Shown here piece by piece: positions 31,251 to 44,597 of a stretch of 64,000 nucleotides of DNA. The notes beneath the pieces were generated by a model that saw only the letters and a list, made by a program, of their open reading frames with translations, was not told where the DNA came from and did no database searches. The position numbers and the translations under genes were made by a program. How positions within the stretch are numbered: position 1 is the stretch's first letter; every line of letters starts with the position of its first letter. Source of the stretch: Haliclona indistincta (Eukaryota > Porifera > Demospongiae > Haplosclerida > Chalinidae); NCBI GenBank assembly GCA_964017065.1, contig OZ024785.1, positions 14,667,965 to 14,731,964 of the forward strand, given 5' to 3'.

Positions 31251-34058
31251 AAACTCTAGGTATTAGCTCTAACTCTAGGTGTCCCTTAATATTAGTTATA
31301 GCTATCGGGATTACCCCTCACTGTTAGTACTGTACTGTACTGCTCAGTGTAAATTTAGAAAAACAACAAAAACTCCCCTTCAACACATCATATCCACTCC
31401 ATTACCTAGTAACTGTTCAGTTTAGCTTCATTAGTTATACTACAACTACCAACACAAGGTCAAAACACAACCTGTTGAACCAAGCTGCTTTGATACTGTA
31501 CAAGCATAGTAACAGTTGCTATGGACTGTGTGTGGAAATCCTAAGATATGAAAAGCAACGCAAAGTATCTTTTGATGATCTCCACATTCTTACTAATACA
31601 ACATCACATTGGAATCAACAGGATACTATACAACACATTAGATAACATTATATAATGCATTGATGCTAGTATCAAACAGTATCTGGTGACTAGTAAACAT
31701 TTATCAAATATCTATCGAGAAAGCAATAACTATTCTGATCAATTTTGATGTGCTATAAGCGTAATAAATTTACAGTGTAGAGGATCGTAACATTGTGCTA
31801 TGAATTGGTACAAGATTATAGAATTTTATCACAATTTTGGGTATTTCCATTCGTACCAAATTTGTAATCCATTGGAACCACAATATTATGATATCAACAT
31901 TATGTAGAGCTAAGTAAACAACAATAATGGTGTGGTTGTTCTGAGAAGGCTCCTGTGCTTACAATGCATAACGAACAGTCACTAAGATACAGAATCAAGT
32001 CTGCTGCTACTAATAATGATTATACAATATACCACCCACTCCGACGAGCTACCACTAGAGGTCTCCGCATGACAGCTGTACACTACCTGTATCCCACAAC
32101 CCGCACTGTTCCCACTCTGTGTTTTGATTGGAGGAAAGTGATTAATCACTGAGCTTTTTATCAATAATTAATGATGCTGTAATATCATTGTTCTCAGAAG
32201 TAGAAGATTCCGGCTGTGAACAAGATTTCACTTGAAGCACATCTTCTAAGCATAGTCAAGCAGTGCTATCAAAACTGTTTTAGTTCAATAAACTTACAAA
32301 GGCAATAGGCTTTCTTGAATGCCCATGTCTTGCACTAATACACAAGATTTGGTAGCACACACAGACATTGGTCTAGTTTTAATGATATTCATAGACAGAC
32401 CACACTCTTGTTCTCACTGGTAGATCCCCAATGTAAGGCATCAAACACTACTGTGTTACTGGTAATCACATTATACTGGCTGGGCACAGTGTTGCAGGAT
32501 GGAGCCACATGGCTGCTTGACTGACCAAACACAATAGACCGTCCCAAAACACACTATTGCAACATTAGTACTCAAGAATGCTCACAGGGAAATACACCAT
32601 CAAGCGATCATATGACAGCAGGGGTTAACAATATCTAGTTGCTCGCACATACCAAGGAACTTTAATGTACAATATCAGCAACAAAGATCACTAATGTATT
32701 TTTACAGTGGTAATGATAATGAGCTGTTTTGAACTATTTTATCAAAACAAACACCAAAAAGCATATTTAAAGTTTGGTCAATTGAAAAAAAACAAGGGCT
32801 ATTGATACAGTACATTTGAATGTAGTTTTGTAAAAATTAACAAGGAAGTGGGTTTTAAAGGAGAGTGCTGGGAGCTCGAGAATGCTAAGAGTTGTAAACA
32901 CAACGTCAGTTTAGTCAGTGACGAACACACAGCTTCAAAGATACACACCTCACTAATTAAGTCATCAAAATAATAATATTCATAGACGTGACATTCACTA
33001 GAAAACCAGATAATTTATGACACTAGCAATCAGTCTACCACATTGATGCAATATCATTAATGTGAGTACAGTCACACAATCATTTAGTCATACATGCTTG
33101 ATCCTAAGAGCCTATGGTCAATGATAGCTAAGCTGTTATGATACTACATACTCAACTATATCTTCACTTCCTGTCAAATACTCAGAAACAGAGCACATAC
33201 CTAGTAGTAACACTGTATATGTGCTTGCATAGGCTAACATCTTAAGCTACTGTAATGCACTAATCTAGCTGTGGTGCAGCTAAGGCTCTTTCACGATTTC
33301 TAAACGTCTATTCGAAGCATAGAAACTTGAAAATCAAACTGTGAAGTATTACGTATTTTGAGTAACTAGACAGAAGCTGTTTTCTAACATAACCATTTAC
33401 CGACCAACCCAAACAAAAGATAATAATTGCACGTACTTGACTAACACGATATTCATATGTTGTTCAATGTACGGTCTCTAGCTCAAACAATGAGTACATC
33501 TGAAGGTCATATTGAGACTAGAATAATCTGATCAATGACTCAAAGCCATCTGGTCACATGACACCATTGATAGCTCCTGAGCAGTATGACGTGTATAGTA
33601 TACAGAATACCAGTACATATTATTCGTGTATTACGTATAATGGATCACTTTATTACGTATTACAGATCACTGTATTACGTATTATGTCATATATAGCTTT
33701 GTCTTGTCTAGAATAATGTTACAAGATGCATTGATGTGTGTACTTGATAGGTTCAGTATAGTCCACTACATCAGCTAGATCACATGACTAGCTGCTGGAG
33801 TGTATAAGCTAGGATATCAAAATATGCTCAAATACTGTCTTCAAATGATGAGCAGATAACACAAGTACTCATTCCATGTATTGATGCTAGTATATATGAT
33901 AGGTTCAGGTTAGTTGCACTAAACTAGCTCATTCAGGCTAATACAATGAGTCACTAAGATCACATGACAATGACCATTATCATGTACTTACACCTGATAA
34001 TTCCAAATACAAGTGACGCATATTGCATATTGCATATGTACTCATTGGCTGTTGTATT

Positions 34059-34273
34059 GTACTGTTTGGTCCCTAGCTAGCTGGCTGTTATAAGCTGACA
34101 GTGACCACTATAGACAGGTTCCACTGTACTGTTTGGTCCTTATATAGCTAGCTGGCTGTTATAAGCAGACAGTGACCACTACAGACAGGTTCCACTGTAC
34201 TGTTTGGTCCCTAGCTAGCTGGCTGTTATAAGCAGACAGTGACCTCTATAGACAGGTTCCACTGTACTGTTTG
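34059..34273 (+). repeat. 67-71-bp minisatellite, copy B
   Basis: Three units starting at GTACTGTTTGG, same structure as in A. Confidence 0.88.
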
Positions 34274-34389
34274 GCCCTTAATAACACAATAGCTATATTC
34301 TAGTACCTAAGCCACACTGCATGACCTACTGGTATCCATCCTGTTATTATAACTGATAATAGAATATGGAAAAACTAAAAAATTAAAAA

Positions 34390-34665
34390 TTAATAAAGAG
34401 ACTGATCACATTTGGTTGATAGCAAGCAGTTACACAATCTTCTATCATGAACCACATGATACCACTGACCCACCCAATCACTGCTATAGATAATCAAATC
34501 ACAGAGGAAAGAAGAACGAAGCCTCTTGACATAATGAACTGCACACACAAACAACACACATGAACATGCAGCACTCATGCTTGGTCCGTAGCTAGGCTGT
34601 GCTGCTACCATAAGCTACTGCGATCAAGCACACACGACCAGGCTGTGCTGCTACCATAATTTATT
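34390..34665 (-). repeat. Dispersed repeat, copy B left module
   Basis: Near-identical to 8285-8560, including about 1.5 copies of the 46-bp unit. Confidence 0.6.
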
Positions 34666-35408
34666 TCAATTTTTATAAGTAGGTTAAGTCTGGCAGGTTG
34701 AAGTTTTGTCTCAACGGATGCATTAGACAAGGAAACGACAAAGGCACATTCAAATACTATAATCTATGTACTTAGGAATGTGTCAACAGGTGGTCAAAGG
34801 GTTACCGAACTCGGAATCAATCAAACAACTTAATAACAGCACAACACAATTCACTTACCAGCTCTCCAGGGTCTTGTCCGAGATGGAACAGTAGAGGCAG
34901 ATCATGTTCCTGCAGTGAGGAAAACAGTATGAATAAAACGAGTGCGAGGATACAGGCCTGGTTGCTACAGCTGAGAGGGGGAGGAGGATACAGGGATACT
35001 AATATTACAAATAGATCATGAACAGTGAATTACAAACGGTAATGAGTGAGAATGCAATTATTCAACGATATCAGATTGGTGGATGCATGTTTGTTAATTT
35101 GATAAACACTAGCTAGTCTCATTGGCAGGGAATTCTAATTTTAGTCCAACACAATACAGTTGCTATACATAATGGTTTAGACACGAGGCCAACTTGGGAT
35201 CTAGTTGAACAAAGTATAGTGCAAGATTTCTATGGACCTGGGAGCTTCTACAGTGGAACCCCTCTTAATAAAAATATGATTTTTAATGTAGCCGTTAACA
35301 AAGAAATAATCATTTCACAATAACACTTCTATTCTGTACAAAGAGTATCAACAATCATACGATTAATTTTTGTAAATACTAAATTGCATGCATTTTATTT
35401 CATTATTA

Positions 35409-36198
35409 TTATGGTGTTAAAATAATTACAGACCATGAAACCAGCTGTAACACCTCCACACCAGGAGTGTGTGCCACATTAACACTGATGACATTTTGGT
35501 AACAGACTTGTGATGCTAGTAAAGCAAGGCCTTGCGGCACACATTAAGTTACGTAAGGCATAAAATCATTTTGGTATGGACTGGCTTCATGTATGAGCTG
35601 TTCAGTGGACACTGGACCAATGAGATCAGCTCATGAAAACATATTTGCATTAGCTCTGTTAAATAGCCCCAGGTGAATTCCACCATGACAGTGACACTGT
35701 TATCATTTGACCAGCTTGGAACAAGATCTGTCACTGCCATGATGTGATCAGTCTGGTCACTACACTTGTTGTTGGTCTGTACTAAGGCATGTGTTATGAA
35801 TATAATTAGTGAGGTATCTTAATGAGCATTCCACAAGTAGTGCACAACAACCTTATCAACCACACCAAGTGATCAAATGCTGTACAGTGTACACAACAAA
35901 TTGAACACAGTAGATCATCACAGTTACTGTAAATGAACTAACCTACAATACCACTCATTCATAATTATCATGATGAAAGCTATTCAGCTAAACTATAGCG
36001 ATTGCGAGCTTCCGTTTCAATTTCGATTGTTTTTTAGTGGAATTAAGATTTGAAATTTGTTAATCTTTCTTGTTTTCAGATGATGAGATATTATGATACA
36101 GCCAAAGTGATGAAGAATTAAAATGTCGGAAAGTTGAGAAAGAAAAGGAGAAATAAGATAATTTACAAAAAGTGAACATAAAGTGTTACAGAGGATTA
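35409..36198. other. 3' flank of ankyrin gene B1, with the empty site of the A insertion
   Basis: TTA at 35406-35408 is the unoccupied target of the 5.65-kb insertion. The rest is homologous to 14956-15731 and holds no gene. Confidence 0.75.
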
Positions 36199-37120
36199 TT
36201 ACACATATTCAACACATTCACTGAGGAGTTCTAGTATTAGTTCGTGCTCTGTGAGGTCTGATGCCTTCTCGTATGAGTTAGTCAGTGCGTTGCTTGCTGC
36301 TCCAAACTCGAGCAGTAGAATTAATACGTCTACGCTGCAGTGGTAAGCAGCTGTGTGGAGTGGAGTCCATCCGTAGCGATCTCTGAAATCTTCGTCGACC
36401 AGTTTGTGTTTTAGGATGTATTTTGCTAGTCTTGGATAGTTCTTGGTGGCTGCGAGGTGTAGTAGAGTATCGAATTGAGTGTGTTGTTGCAGCATAGCCT
36501 GGACTGAGTTGATGTCAGCTCCCTGCTCGTACTGGGTTCGCACGATGCTCAGTAGACTACCCTCGTTCATTTCCTTAGTTTTCACTGTTTCTACCTCGAT
36601 TCTGAGGTCGGTTAGGTCAGCGTGAAGTAGCAGCTTGGCCATGTCAGGGCTCTCGGCAAGGTCCATTGGACGCTGACCGTCCAAGTTGAGGGTCTGTGTG
36701 AGGTTGTCGTTGCAGCAGTGGAGCACATATGTAGCTGCCTCGATGTCGTCCATTGCAGCGGCAACGTGAAGCACGTTCCAGCCCTCTGGGTCCTGAGTGG
36801 ACACTTCTGCTCCGTTCTCTACTAGGAGCTTGAGTGCTTCGACTTTTCCTTCAAAGACAGCTCGCATGACTGGTGGTAGACCGCTTGGCTCTAGCTCCAT
36901 CACGACCTTGTTGCCGTGTTGGTTGATCAGCTGGTTGATCTCTGTCAGATCACCTTCAGTGATCGCCTGCTGCAGGAGAATGCTCACTGGGAAGTGGACT
37001 CCCTTGCGGCTCGTCTTTTTCTGCTCGTAGTTGTAGCTGAGGGATACCATTGAGTGGCGTCTCTTTTCGTTGCCTCAGTTTTTGCTGGTTCACGAGTGAG
37101 AGGATTAGTAGACCGTCCAT
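36199..37120 (-). pseudogene. Ankyrin-repeat PP1 targeting subunit-like, copy B1, frameshifted
   Basis: Orthologue of A1, nearly identical through the body. An extra C at 37073-37074 (TTGCCTCAG against TTGCTCAG in A1) shifts the frame after MDGLLILSLVNQQKL. From ATG 37120 the product would leave frame at residue 16 and stop at 36956 after about 54 residues. Translation from the internal ATG at 37050 (MVSLSYNYEQ) would give 283 aa and still keep the KGVHF motif and all ankyrin units, so activity is not excluded. Apart from the shift, the one amino-acid difference to A1 I see is Ala to Gly in EASLL. A base-calling error in the assembly is also possible. Confidence 0.7.
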
Positions 37121-37208
37121 TGCAGCTGTTTGAATTGAGCTAGTCAACTCAATTGTAGTCTTTAGAGAGCTTTGTAAGCTTGAACTGATCTCTATCTGCG
37201 CTCGGTCG

Positions 37209-37217
37209 CTTTTTATA
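37209..37217 (-). promoter_or_regulatory. TATA box of ankyrin gene B1
   Basis: TATAAAAAG, same position as in A1. Confidence 0.55.
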
Positions 37218-38489
37218 CCATCAGGGATCTCTTTGGCCTGGCGCCAGTAGAAATTCCATTGCACCCCGGTTTCGTAACGTGACGCGACGTACGTAGGAGC
37301 GGAAGGAACAATTAAGGTGGATATCATTATGTTGAACCTTATATTGGCTTCTACTCTACTCAGCATAATATTACTGTCACTCATTCGCACTAGCTTGTGT
37401 ACGTTGTCGGAGTTTCAGTACTAGTACGAGTTTAACTGGTTGCCTCAGCGTCCAGGTCACAAAGCAACTAGCCCATTTTGACCACCATTAAAATTCATGT
37501 TCTTAGAAGGCGTAATGAAAAACAGACACCTGATGACACTTGCAGTAAAAAATAATTTTATTACCTATTTACAGTAACGAACTACATGTGTTATTGTTTA
37601 CTGGAATCATCAATACCAGTATTAGCATTCTAGCTCATCAAATCTATTATCAGGTATGGTGTGTTTCTCTGTGAGTTGTGGAAGTGTCCAAATAGACATG
37701 ATTAGTTATTCCACGTTTGATTATTATAACTCAATGTACATTCTCTGGGCATGGAATGCCTCAGAATTGGCAGTATACACCTGTTCCATAGACCCAATCA
37801 CTTCACATACATGCAGCTCTGTATGGTAATACATGTGTTCATTGTACAGCATTACTAGATTAAAGACCATGAAACCAGCTATAACACCTCCACACCAGGA
37901 GTGTGTTTGGGGGTCATGCCACATTATAGCTCCTCAACACTTGAGACATTTTGGTAAGAGAGTGAGTTACCATGCAGCTTTGTGATGTCTAGGGACAACA
38001 TTAAGATGTTTAGGACACTGAATTGTCGTATTATGGACTGGTGTGACCTTGTGAGCTGCAGTTGGATCCTATAGATGAGACCTACTCATGAGAAATGAGT
38101 GATACACGCAGAATTCTGTCTTGCAACCATTGACCTAGTGCCAGTATAACCTCAGGTGAAATCCACCGTACTTGTCACACTGACAGTGACAATGTTCTCA
38201 TTTTGACCAGCTTGAAGATGAAACAAGATATGTCAGTGATAGTTGTGGTGTGTTATGAATAAGCATGAGTTGTGTGGTATTTTAATGAGTACATGTACTT
38301 CAAACACTTAGTAGTCATGAAGTTGTGCATTCAAATTTGACAGATTCTCTGATTTTTCGCCCATCGCATTTGTTAAGAAGGAATTAAAGTTTTAAATATT
38401 TTCTTTCTTGTTTCAGATTATGATACAGCCAAATGATGAGAAATTTGAAAGAGATAGAAAAGAAAAAGTAATGATTTACATGTGAGTAA
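37218..38489. other. Spacer between ankyrin genes B1 and B2
   Basis: Homologous to 16750-18072, lacking the T-rich segment next to the stop of gene 2. No gene recognised. Confidence 0.6.
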
Positions 38490-39410
38490 TTACACATATT
38501 TAACACATTCACTGAGGAGTTCTAGTATTAGTTCGTGCTCTGTGAGGTCTGATGCCTTCTCGTATGAGTTAGTCAGTGCGTTGCTTGATGCTCCAAACTC
38601 GAGCAGCAGTATTGTTACGTCTACGCTGCAGTGGTAGGCAGCTGTGTGGAGTGGAGTCCATCCGTAGCGATCTCTGAAATTTTCGTCGACCAGTTTGTGT
38701 TTGAGGATATATTTTGCTAGTCTTGGATAGTTCTTGGTGGCTGCGAGGTGTAGTAGAGTATCGAATTGAGTGTGTTGTTGCAGCATAGCCTGGAGTGAGT
38801 TGACGTCAGATCCCTGCTCGTACTGGGTTCGCACGATGCTCAGTAGACTACCCTCGTTCATTTCCTTCATCTTTACTGTTTCCACCTCGATCCTGAGGTC
38901 GGTTAGGTCAGCGTGAAGTAGCAGCTTGGCCATGTCTGGGCTCTCGGCAAGGTCCATTGGACGCTGACCGTCCAAGTTGCGGATCTGTGTGAGGTTGTCG
39001 TTGCAGCAGTGGAGCACATATGTAGCTGCCTCGATGTCGTCCATTGCAGCGGCAACGTGGAGCACGTTCCAGCCCTCTGGGTCCTGAGTGGACAGCTCTG
39101 CTCCGTTCTCTACTAGGAGCTTGAGTGCTTCGACTTGTCCTTCAAAGACAGCTCGCATGACTGGTGGTAGACCGCTTGGCTCTAGCTCCATCACGACCTT
39201 GTTGCCGTGTTGGTTGATCAGCTGGTTGATCTCTGTCAGGTCACCTTCAGTGATCGCCTGCTGCAGGAGAATGCTCACTGGGAAGTGGACTCCCTTGCGA
39301 CTGGTCTTCTTCTGCTCGTAGTTGTAGCTGAGGGATACCACTGAGTGGCGTCTCTTTTCGTTGCTCAGTTTCTGCTGGTTCATGAGTGAGAGGATTAGTA
39401 GACTGTCCAT
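38490..39410 (-). CDS. Ankyrin-repeat protein, PP1 targeting subunit-like, copy B2
   Basis: 306 aa from ATG 39410 (MDSLLILSLMNQQKL) to TAA; intact frame. Same layout as A1/A2: RRHS, KGVHF docking motif, three plus two ankyrin units, C-terminus ECVKYV. It resembles A2 over most of its length. It reads EGSLL and KEMNE where A2 has EASLL and KEINE, and shares those with B1, which suggests a short conversion tract between the two B genes. Upstream, the insertion TGCACTGAGCTG against TGCAGCTG changes only the leader. Confidence 0.75.
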   Translation of the reverse strand: MDSLLILSLMNQQKLSNEKRRHSVVSLSYNYEQKKTSRKGVHFPVSILLQQAITEGDLTEINQLINQHGNKVVMELEPSGLPPVMRAVFEGQVEALKLLVENGAELSTQDPEGWNVLHVAAAMDDIEAATYVLHCCNDNLTQIRNLDGQRPMDLAESPDMAKLLLHADLTDLRIEVETVKMKEMNEGSLLSIVRTQYEQGSDVNSLQAMLQQHTQFDTLLHLAATKNYPRLAKYILKHKLVDENFRDRYGWTPLHTAAYHCSVDVTILLLEFGASSNALTNSYEKASDLTEHELILELLSECVKYV

Positions 39411-39501
39411 TGCACTGAGCTGTTTGAATTGAGCTTGTCAAATCAATTGTAGTCTTTGGAGAGCTTTGTAAGCTTGAACTGATCTCTATCTGAGCTCGAT
39501 T

Positions 39502-39510
39502 GCTTTTATA
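39502..39510 (-). promoter_or_regulatory. TATA box of ankyrin gene B2
   Basis: TATAAAAGC, same position as in A2. Confidence 0.55.
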
Positions 39511-40403
39511 CCCTTCAAACCGAGATGCTCAGAGCACCAGGCGCCAGTTAAAATTCCAATAATTACCGTTCTATGGTTTCCGTAAACGTTTATGACGCGA
39601 CATACGTACGTTCAGGCGCCTTGTCATTTTTACAATCAAAAGCTAGCCGTAGTAATTAACAGGCTAGGAGTAGACCTATTAATTTGCTGTTGGTCTCATA
39701 CATGTTTGCTATCATTCATTCAACCATGCACTGGTTATGCAGTCAAAGTTTATCCTCTGACCCGAAATGCCGGGCTCCCACTTTTAAATCACATTGACTG
39801 GACCTAATACGTATTAAGTATAATAAACTACAACAGAAGATAGTGAACATTTGGAAATAATACAAACAGTCGTAAGTGGAATAGTTCCAAAAGCAACAGA
39901 GAGTGGTTCCCACTGAATGTTCATACATGTTACATAGGTGTACTATAGTAATAAAAGTCCGTTTATTCATGATTATTAGAGCGTATCCACACTCTCTTAC
40001 TCACTCTCATGGCGGTGGTCTGCATATGCCATGTAAACACATTCGTTAAACTGCTCATCATAATTTTTAGACTCGATACAACTGTTCACACATGTATACA
40101 TCTGTGGTAGCTATTCCATGTATTAAGGAAAGTGGGTGGATTTCATTGCTGTATTATGATATTAGCAAATTCCTAAACACATGCACTGGTTCACTAGTTA
40201 CTGTACCAACTAGTTAACTAGATGCTTGTTATCAAATATCACACACAGCAACATCATTTTAAATGGATACATGTATGTCCTTCAATTTGAGAGACAATCA
40301 GCTTATTAGTTCATTAGATTTACTAATTGAAAAAAGGCTTCAACAAAGAGCAAATATGTTATAGTATTCTGTATTATAGTGGTATAGGCTATAGACTGTA
40401 GTC
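39511..40403. other. Intergenic region, ankyrin B2 to GH3 remnant
   Basis: Homologous to 19093-19978. No gene. Confidence 0.6.
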
Positions 40404-40723
40404 ACTACCAATGCCTTCAGTGCATCTTCATTTCTTCTGTCACGATAAGCAGAATCGATATCTTGTAATTTCCCGTCAATAAATTCAGCTAAAGTTGACG
40501 AACCTACGTCGCATTCACTAGACTCGATCCACACTATATATCTGTCATATGTAGTGGTATCTATTGAGGCAATGTACTCCACTCGTGACTTCACGTCTGA
40601 GATGAACCCTGTCATTATTTCCACAAGGTGGGATTAAAAAAGAAATGATCTTGAGCCGTTAATACCAGCTCTATACTACTTCTACCATACAAATCGAACA
40701 GTGGGCCTTTATCATTGGTCAGT
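40404..40723 (-). pseudogene. GH3-domain gene remnant, copy B
   Basis: Only an internal piece of the GH3 coding region remains, equivalent to 20356-20676 of A (from LTNDKGPLFDLYGRSSIELV toward the RNEDALKA region). The 5' two thirds are deleted: the junction at CAGT (40720-40723) joins the equivalents of 20676 and 22081. The 3' end is deleted too: the junction at about 40403 joins the equivalents of 19978 and 20356. Both ATP-site motifs are lost. Within the piece a frame break after HFFFNPTLWK (the A copy reads HFFYESHLVE) separates it further. It is clearly non-functional. Confidence 0.92.
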
Positions 40724-43457
40724 AATGCTGTTGAAGAGAAGAGACAAATCATGAGAATAATATACATGTAGAGAATAAGCAAGAAGAGACTGCCACAGTC
40801 GTGAATGTAATTTACCAATATACAGTCAACCTTCACACACCCACTCACTCACTTACAGAATCCAGCCTGTAAACACATTTCGTCACTAAATCATTATTTT
40901 ACTATAATTGCATACACCTGTAGTAGCTATGTTGTTTATTGAGGAAAAGTGGGTGGACTTCATAGCTATAGTATGATATTGGCACATTCCTAGACAATAG
41001 TTGTGTACTAATAAGATGCTAGAGAGCTATACTTCTGTTGCTGTGAGCTTTGATACTTAGTAATGTCACTCGATATACAAATGTTTGTATGTGGCGAGGT
41101 CAAATTATCACGCACAACAGCATCGTACGTAATCAAATGGGATACTTGCCCTTACCACATTACAATAATGGACCTGTATCCCATACGGTAATACCGCTGT
41201 CAGTATTTCTAATGAATACATTAATTAAGCTTTGTCTCCCACTTCTATTATAGTTTGCTTGCTGATGTAACATGATTGTACTCTAGACTAGTCTCATATA
41301 GTTGAGTAAACAAGCATTCCTCTACATTGGCACATGTACTAAATTGCGAGCATGCATGTGACAGCAGTATCGCTGACTATGCATTGTTTATCTGCATTAT
41401 CACTCTTCAAGGTATTTACTATAGATACCTCTATGAGAGGGTGTGCCCATTGCGACTGCATTGACGAGCTAATTACAGTGTCCTGTTGTTGTCTGGTAGT
41501 GAACTCACAACTTGTATCTTCACAGCTCATTGAAGTACACAGTACCTTTTGTCATGACTTGGGTTTTGTATTTCACATGCTGTGTTATTATGCAACTTGT
41601 CAAGAATTTGGTTGTATTGGAATCCTACGCCCACAAGACGAATGGTGACCTTCCTGGATGATCACTGTGACCGAGCAAGCCTTCAACTAACTGTAGAAAC
41701 CAAAATATTTGTAATCCTGATGTCCAGTTATGGCCGGTCACGCAGTCGTCATCCTCCCAACTGAATTATTTAGAGTATATCGTTACTGATTAACATCAAA
41801 TGCGATAGTTAAGTTAATCAGTAGCATATTCTCTCTCGGTTTTCTGCTATCTGAGTTTATTCTATTCCAGTCATATATCATATGGAATGCTATTATAGTC
41901 ATTGTTGGTACATGTACATTGTCCGTGTAATTATGAGACAAAACATTGGTTACCACTTACAGTGATTGACATTCAATGATTCGGTGTTCCGCTTGACTAT
42001 AATACAGTATATAATCATGCAATGCATGCCTCAACATCGACTAGCAGTGTGACAGAATTGCTGTGCAGTGCATGGATTGTTAGAATCCTATTGATGGCTA
42101 TACCATTGGTAAACAGTAGACACAACGCATGTAAACCACTTTAGTTTGATTAAATCGAGGCATGGTTCTCAACACAATATCATGTTTTATATGCAATTCA
42201 TATGTACCTGATCCCGGCAGTAGTACAGTACGTGCAGCTCATGTGGAGGAATTCAAAGAGCGAGGAATCTCTAGCACACCTAATTATGCTAACTATAGGT
42301 AAAATTCATGAATGAGTTGCAGCTGTGCCTATCGTGATTAGAAAATGTGTGGGAGAGCATTGAGATGATGTTTAGTGAGTTTAGGCGCATAACCAATGTG
42401 TGGCTGAAGTATAGCTTTAATGTAGCTGAACTGAATTAATGTGTTGATTATTATTTTTGTACTATAAGCCGTGTTGCAATTCAGAATATGGAGCCTTTGT
42501 ACTTGTAGCTATGAAAACTCTACATACACTGTCCTAGGTCAAGTACATGATTAGCATTCTGCTGGAATATGATCTGAGCTAGTATCTTATGTTGTGATAT
42601 GAATACCACTTGTATAGCCAAACCTCTTTAACGTTATACTGCGTGCATGCTTGTAACAGCCAGCTACTATTAGGGACTAGTAGGGATTAAATTGTGTACA
42701 GTGAAACCTGCAAAAACAGACATAGGCCATCATAGAGACAGAGGCATACATACCAGCTTTATGCAGGCTTGAGATGCTTCTTACCTGAAGTAATAGTGGT
42801 TAAGAAATCCTCACATGCATTCACGTCTTCTTTGGAGTGCTCACAACTGCTTCTTAGTACTAAGAATTATGTAAGTGCTGTTTGCATGTTTGTGAGTGTG
42901 CAGTCCCAGTATTCCGAAGGGCTTCGTTCTGTGATTTAATCATTCAGTTGGTAGAGTCAGTGGTATCATGTGGTTCATGATAGTAGATTGTGTAACAGTT
43001 TGCTATCAAGCGAGTGTGATCAGCGTTTAAAAAAAAGATTTTTTCCTAGTGTAACTTAGGTACCGTAATGTAATTATTGTGTTATTATGAGTTGAGTAAC
43101 TACATGTGTTCGCTTGTGTTGTTGTGTGTGCGTGTGTGTTATTAACTTGATTATAACCATGGCTTCCACTGTCTTTAGTTAGTCATCGTTACAATGATAG
43201 GTTGGGTCATACCACTGATTATGCTGGTATGCAAAATAGCATTTTATCACACACGTGAGAAGACAATGCTTGTGATTCAAACATTACGATGTTCAATAAA
43301 ATATTTTTCTTGAAAAACAAAGTACATTGAAAATAATTTATTATAATCTCTCAAAATTAATTATAAAAATATAAATAACAGCATTTGATACCTTCTTTAA
43401 GATTGTCACTGGATAAATCTTGCTTATATTTACAAAAACACGCTTTCATAAAAATTT
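40724..43457. other. Intergenic region of copy B
   Basis: Homologous to 22081-24672. It holds a dispersed-repeat copy (42916-43030). It also has about 95 bp near 41630-41720 that A lacks; the A deletion lies between two AATCC words. No gene recognised. Confidence 0.6.
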
Positions 43458-43703
43458 TTACAAGTTTCCACTCCAACTGGTCTCAAGGCGACCACTTCGC
43501 CCGCCCATCATCTCCATGGCAACGCTCTCATGAGGCACACAAGTACAGTTAGAGGCGTGGTCACAGCACGGGGCTATCTTGCCGGAATAATCCGTTGGGT
43601 CGATCTGTGATGGTGGCAGAGTGCCTACAGAGTGGGTGTGGTTCTCCACTATGGTTTGAATCTGTTTGATAACATCCGAATACTGAGCTGCATCAAGTGG
43701 GTA
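43458..43703 (-). CDS. Terminal exon of a steryl-/arylsulfatase-like gene, copy B
   Basis: Same length (81 codons plus stop), acceptor and frame as 24673-24918. Amino-acid differences are Thr to Ala (ATQ/AAQ) and Asp to Glu (PHDS/PHES); other changes are synonymous. An AATAAA on the minus strand lies about 115 bp beyond the stop. No upstream exon is found in the block. Confidence 0.6.
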   Translation of the reverse strand, partial: YPLDAAQYSDVIKQIQTIVENHTHSVGTLPPSQIDPTDYSGKIAPCCDHASNCTCVPHESVAMEMMGGRSGRLETSWSGNL

Positions 43704-44547
43704 CTATAGGGAAGGAGGAAAGGAGAGAGAGGGAGAGAGAGAGAGGGAGAGAGAGAGGGAGGGAGAAAAGGTGCAATGACAATTACATGAATGTGTTTGA
43801 ACCCAAAGACTTGAGACTGCAAAGACAATTCTGACTCAGCAGCATTTACAGAACATGTACTTAATACTTATATGCTCCATAGTTCCACTTCTTGTGAGAC
43901 ATCCATAACCGGTAAAATTGGTAAAATCGGTTATTCTTATTTCTTAGCATTGAGGATGTGACTCAGTACAAGTACAGTTCAAGCAGTTCAGTTCAGCTAA
44001 CCCACATTGTACAAAATAGGAACAGTATTCATCTATAATTATCAAAGCTCAGGATGCAGACACTGTTGTTTTTGGTACACACTGGAATGATGCTATTATT
44101 ATAGTGCTCTATTACAAAACAAAACAATGCACTAGGATATGACAAGACTATACTAGACTATCCCACACGACAGGAAAGCTTTGATCCAAATGAATATGTG
44201 CATGTATCTTATTAACGTATGTGTGTAGGGTTCAATCCTGAAGTCATCAATACCATCTGTCCCACAGTATAACACCTACTTGTTTTCACAGAATGAGTTT
44301 TTTGAATTTTTAGTCTTGAGTGAACTCAATCAATTTGAATGAGTGTACACAGGCTTTTTAGAGTCTAGTAGAAAATTATTTATAAAGTTTATAGCTATAC
44401 TGTCAAACACAATAGTTCAACTGTTAGGTCGATCAAATTTATCGCCATAAATTATTACGGTTCAAGGCAGGTTCAAGGCATTCCAAATGAACGCTCATTT
44501 TTGGATGAAAAATTTGACCATAAAATTCAGATTGGTACAGTGATTGG

Positions 44548-44597
<50 letters not shown>

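Larger units (their letters stand above)
29431..35408. other. Left module of copy B, non-coding
   Basis: Homologous to 3532-9304. No gene recognised. Contains a GA tract, the minisatellite and the dispersed repeat. At 32640-32790 it keeps sequence (CATACCAAGGAACTTTAATG to AAAGTTTGGTCAATTG) that A has lost near 6640, so A has a deletion there. Confidence 0.7.
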
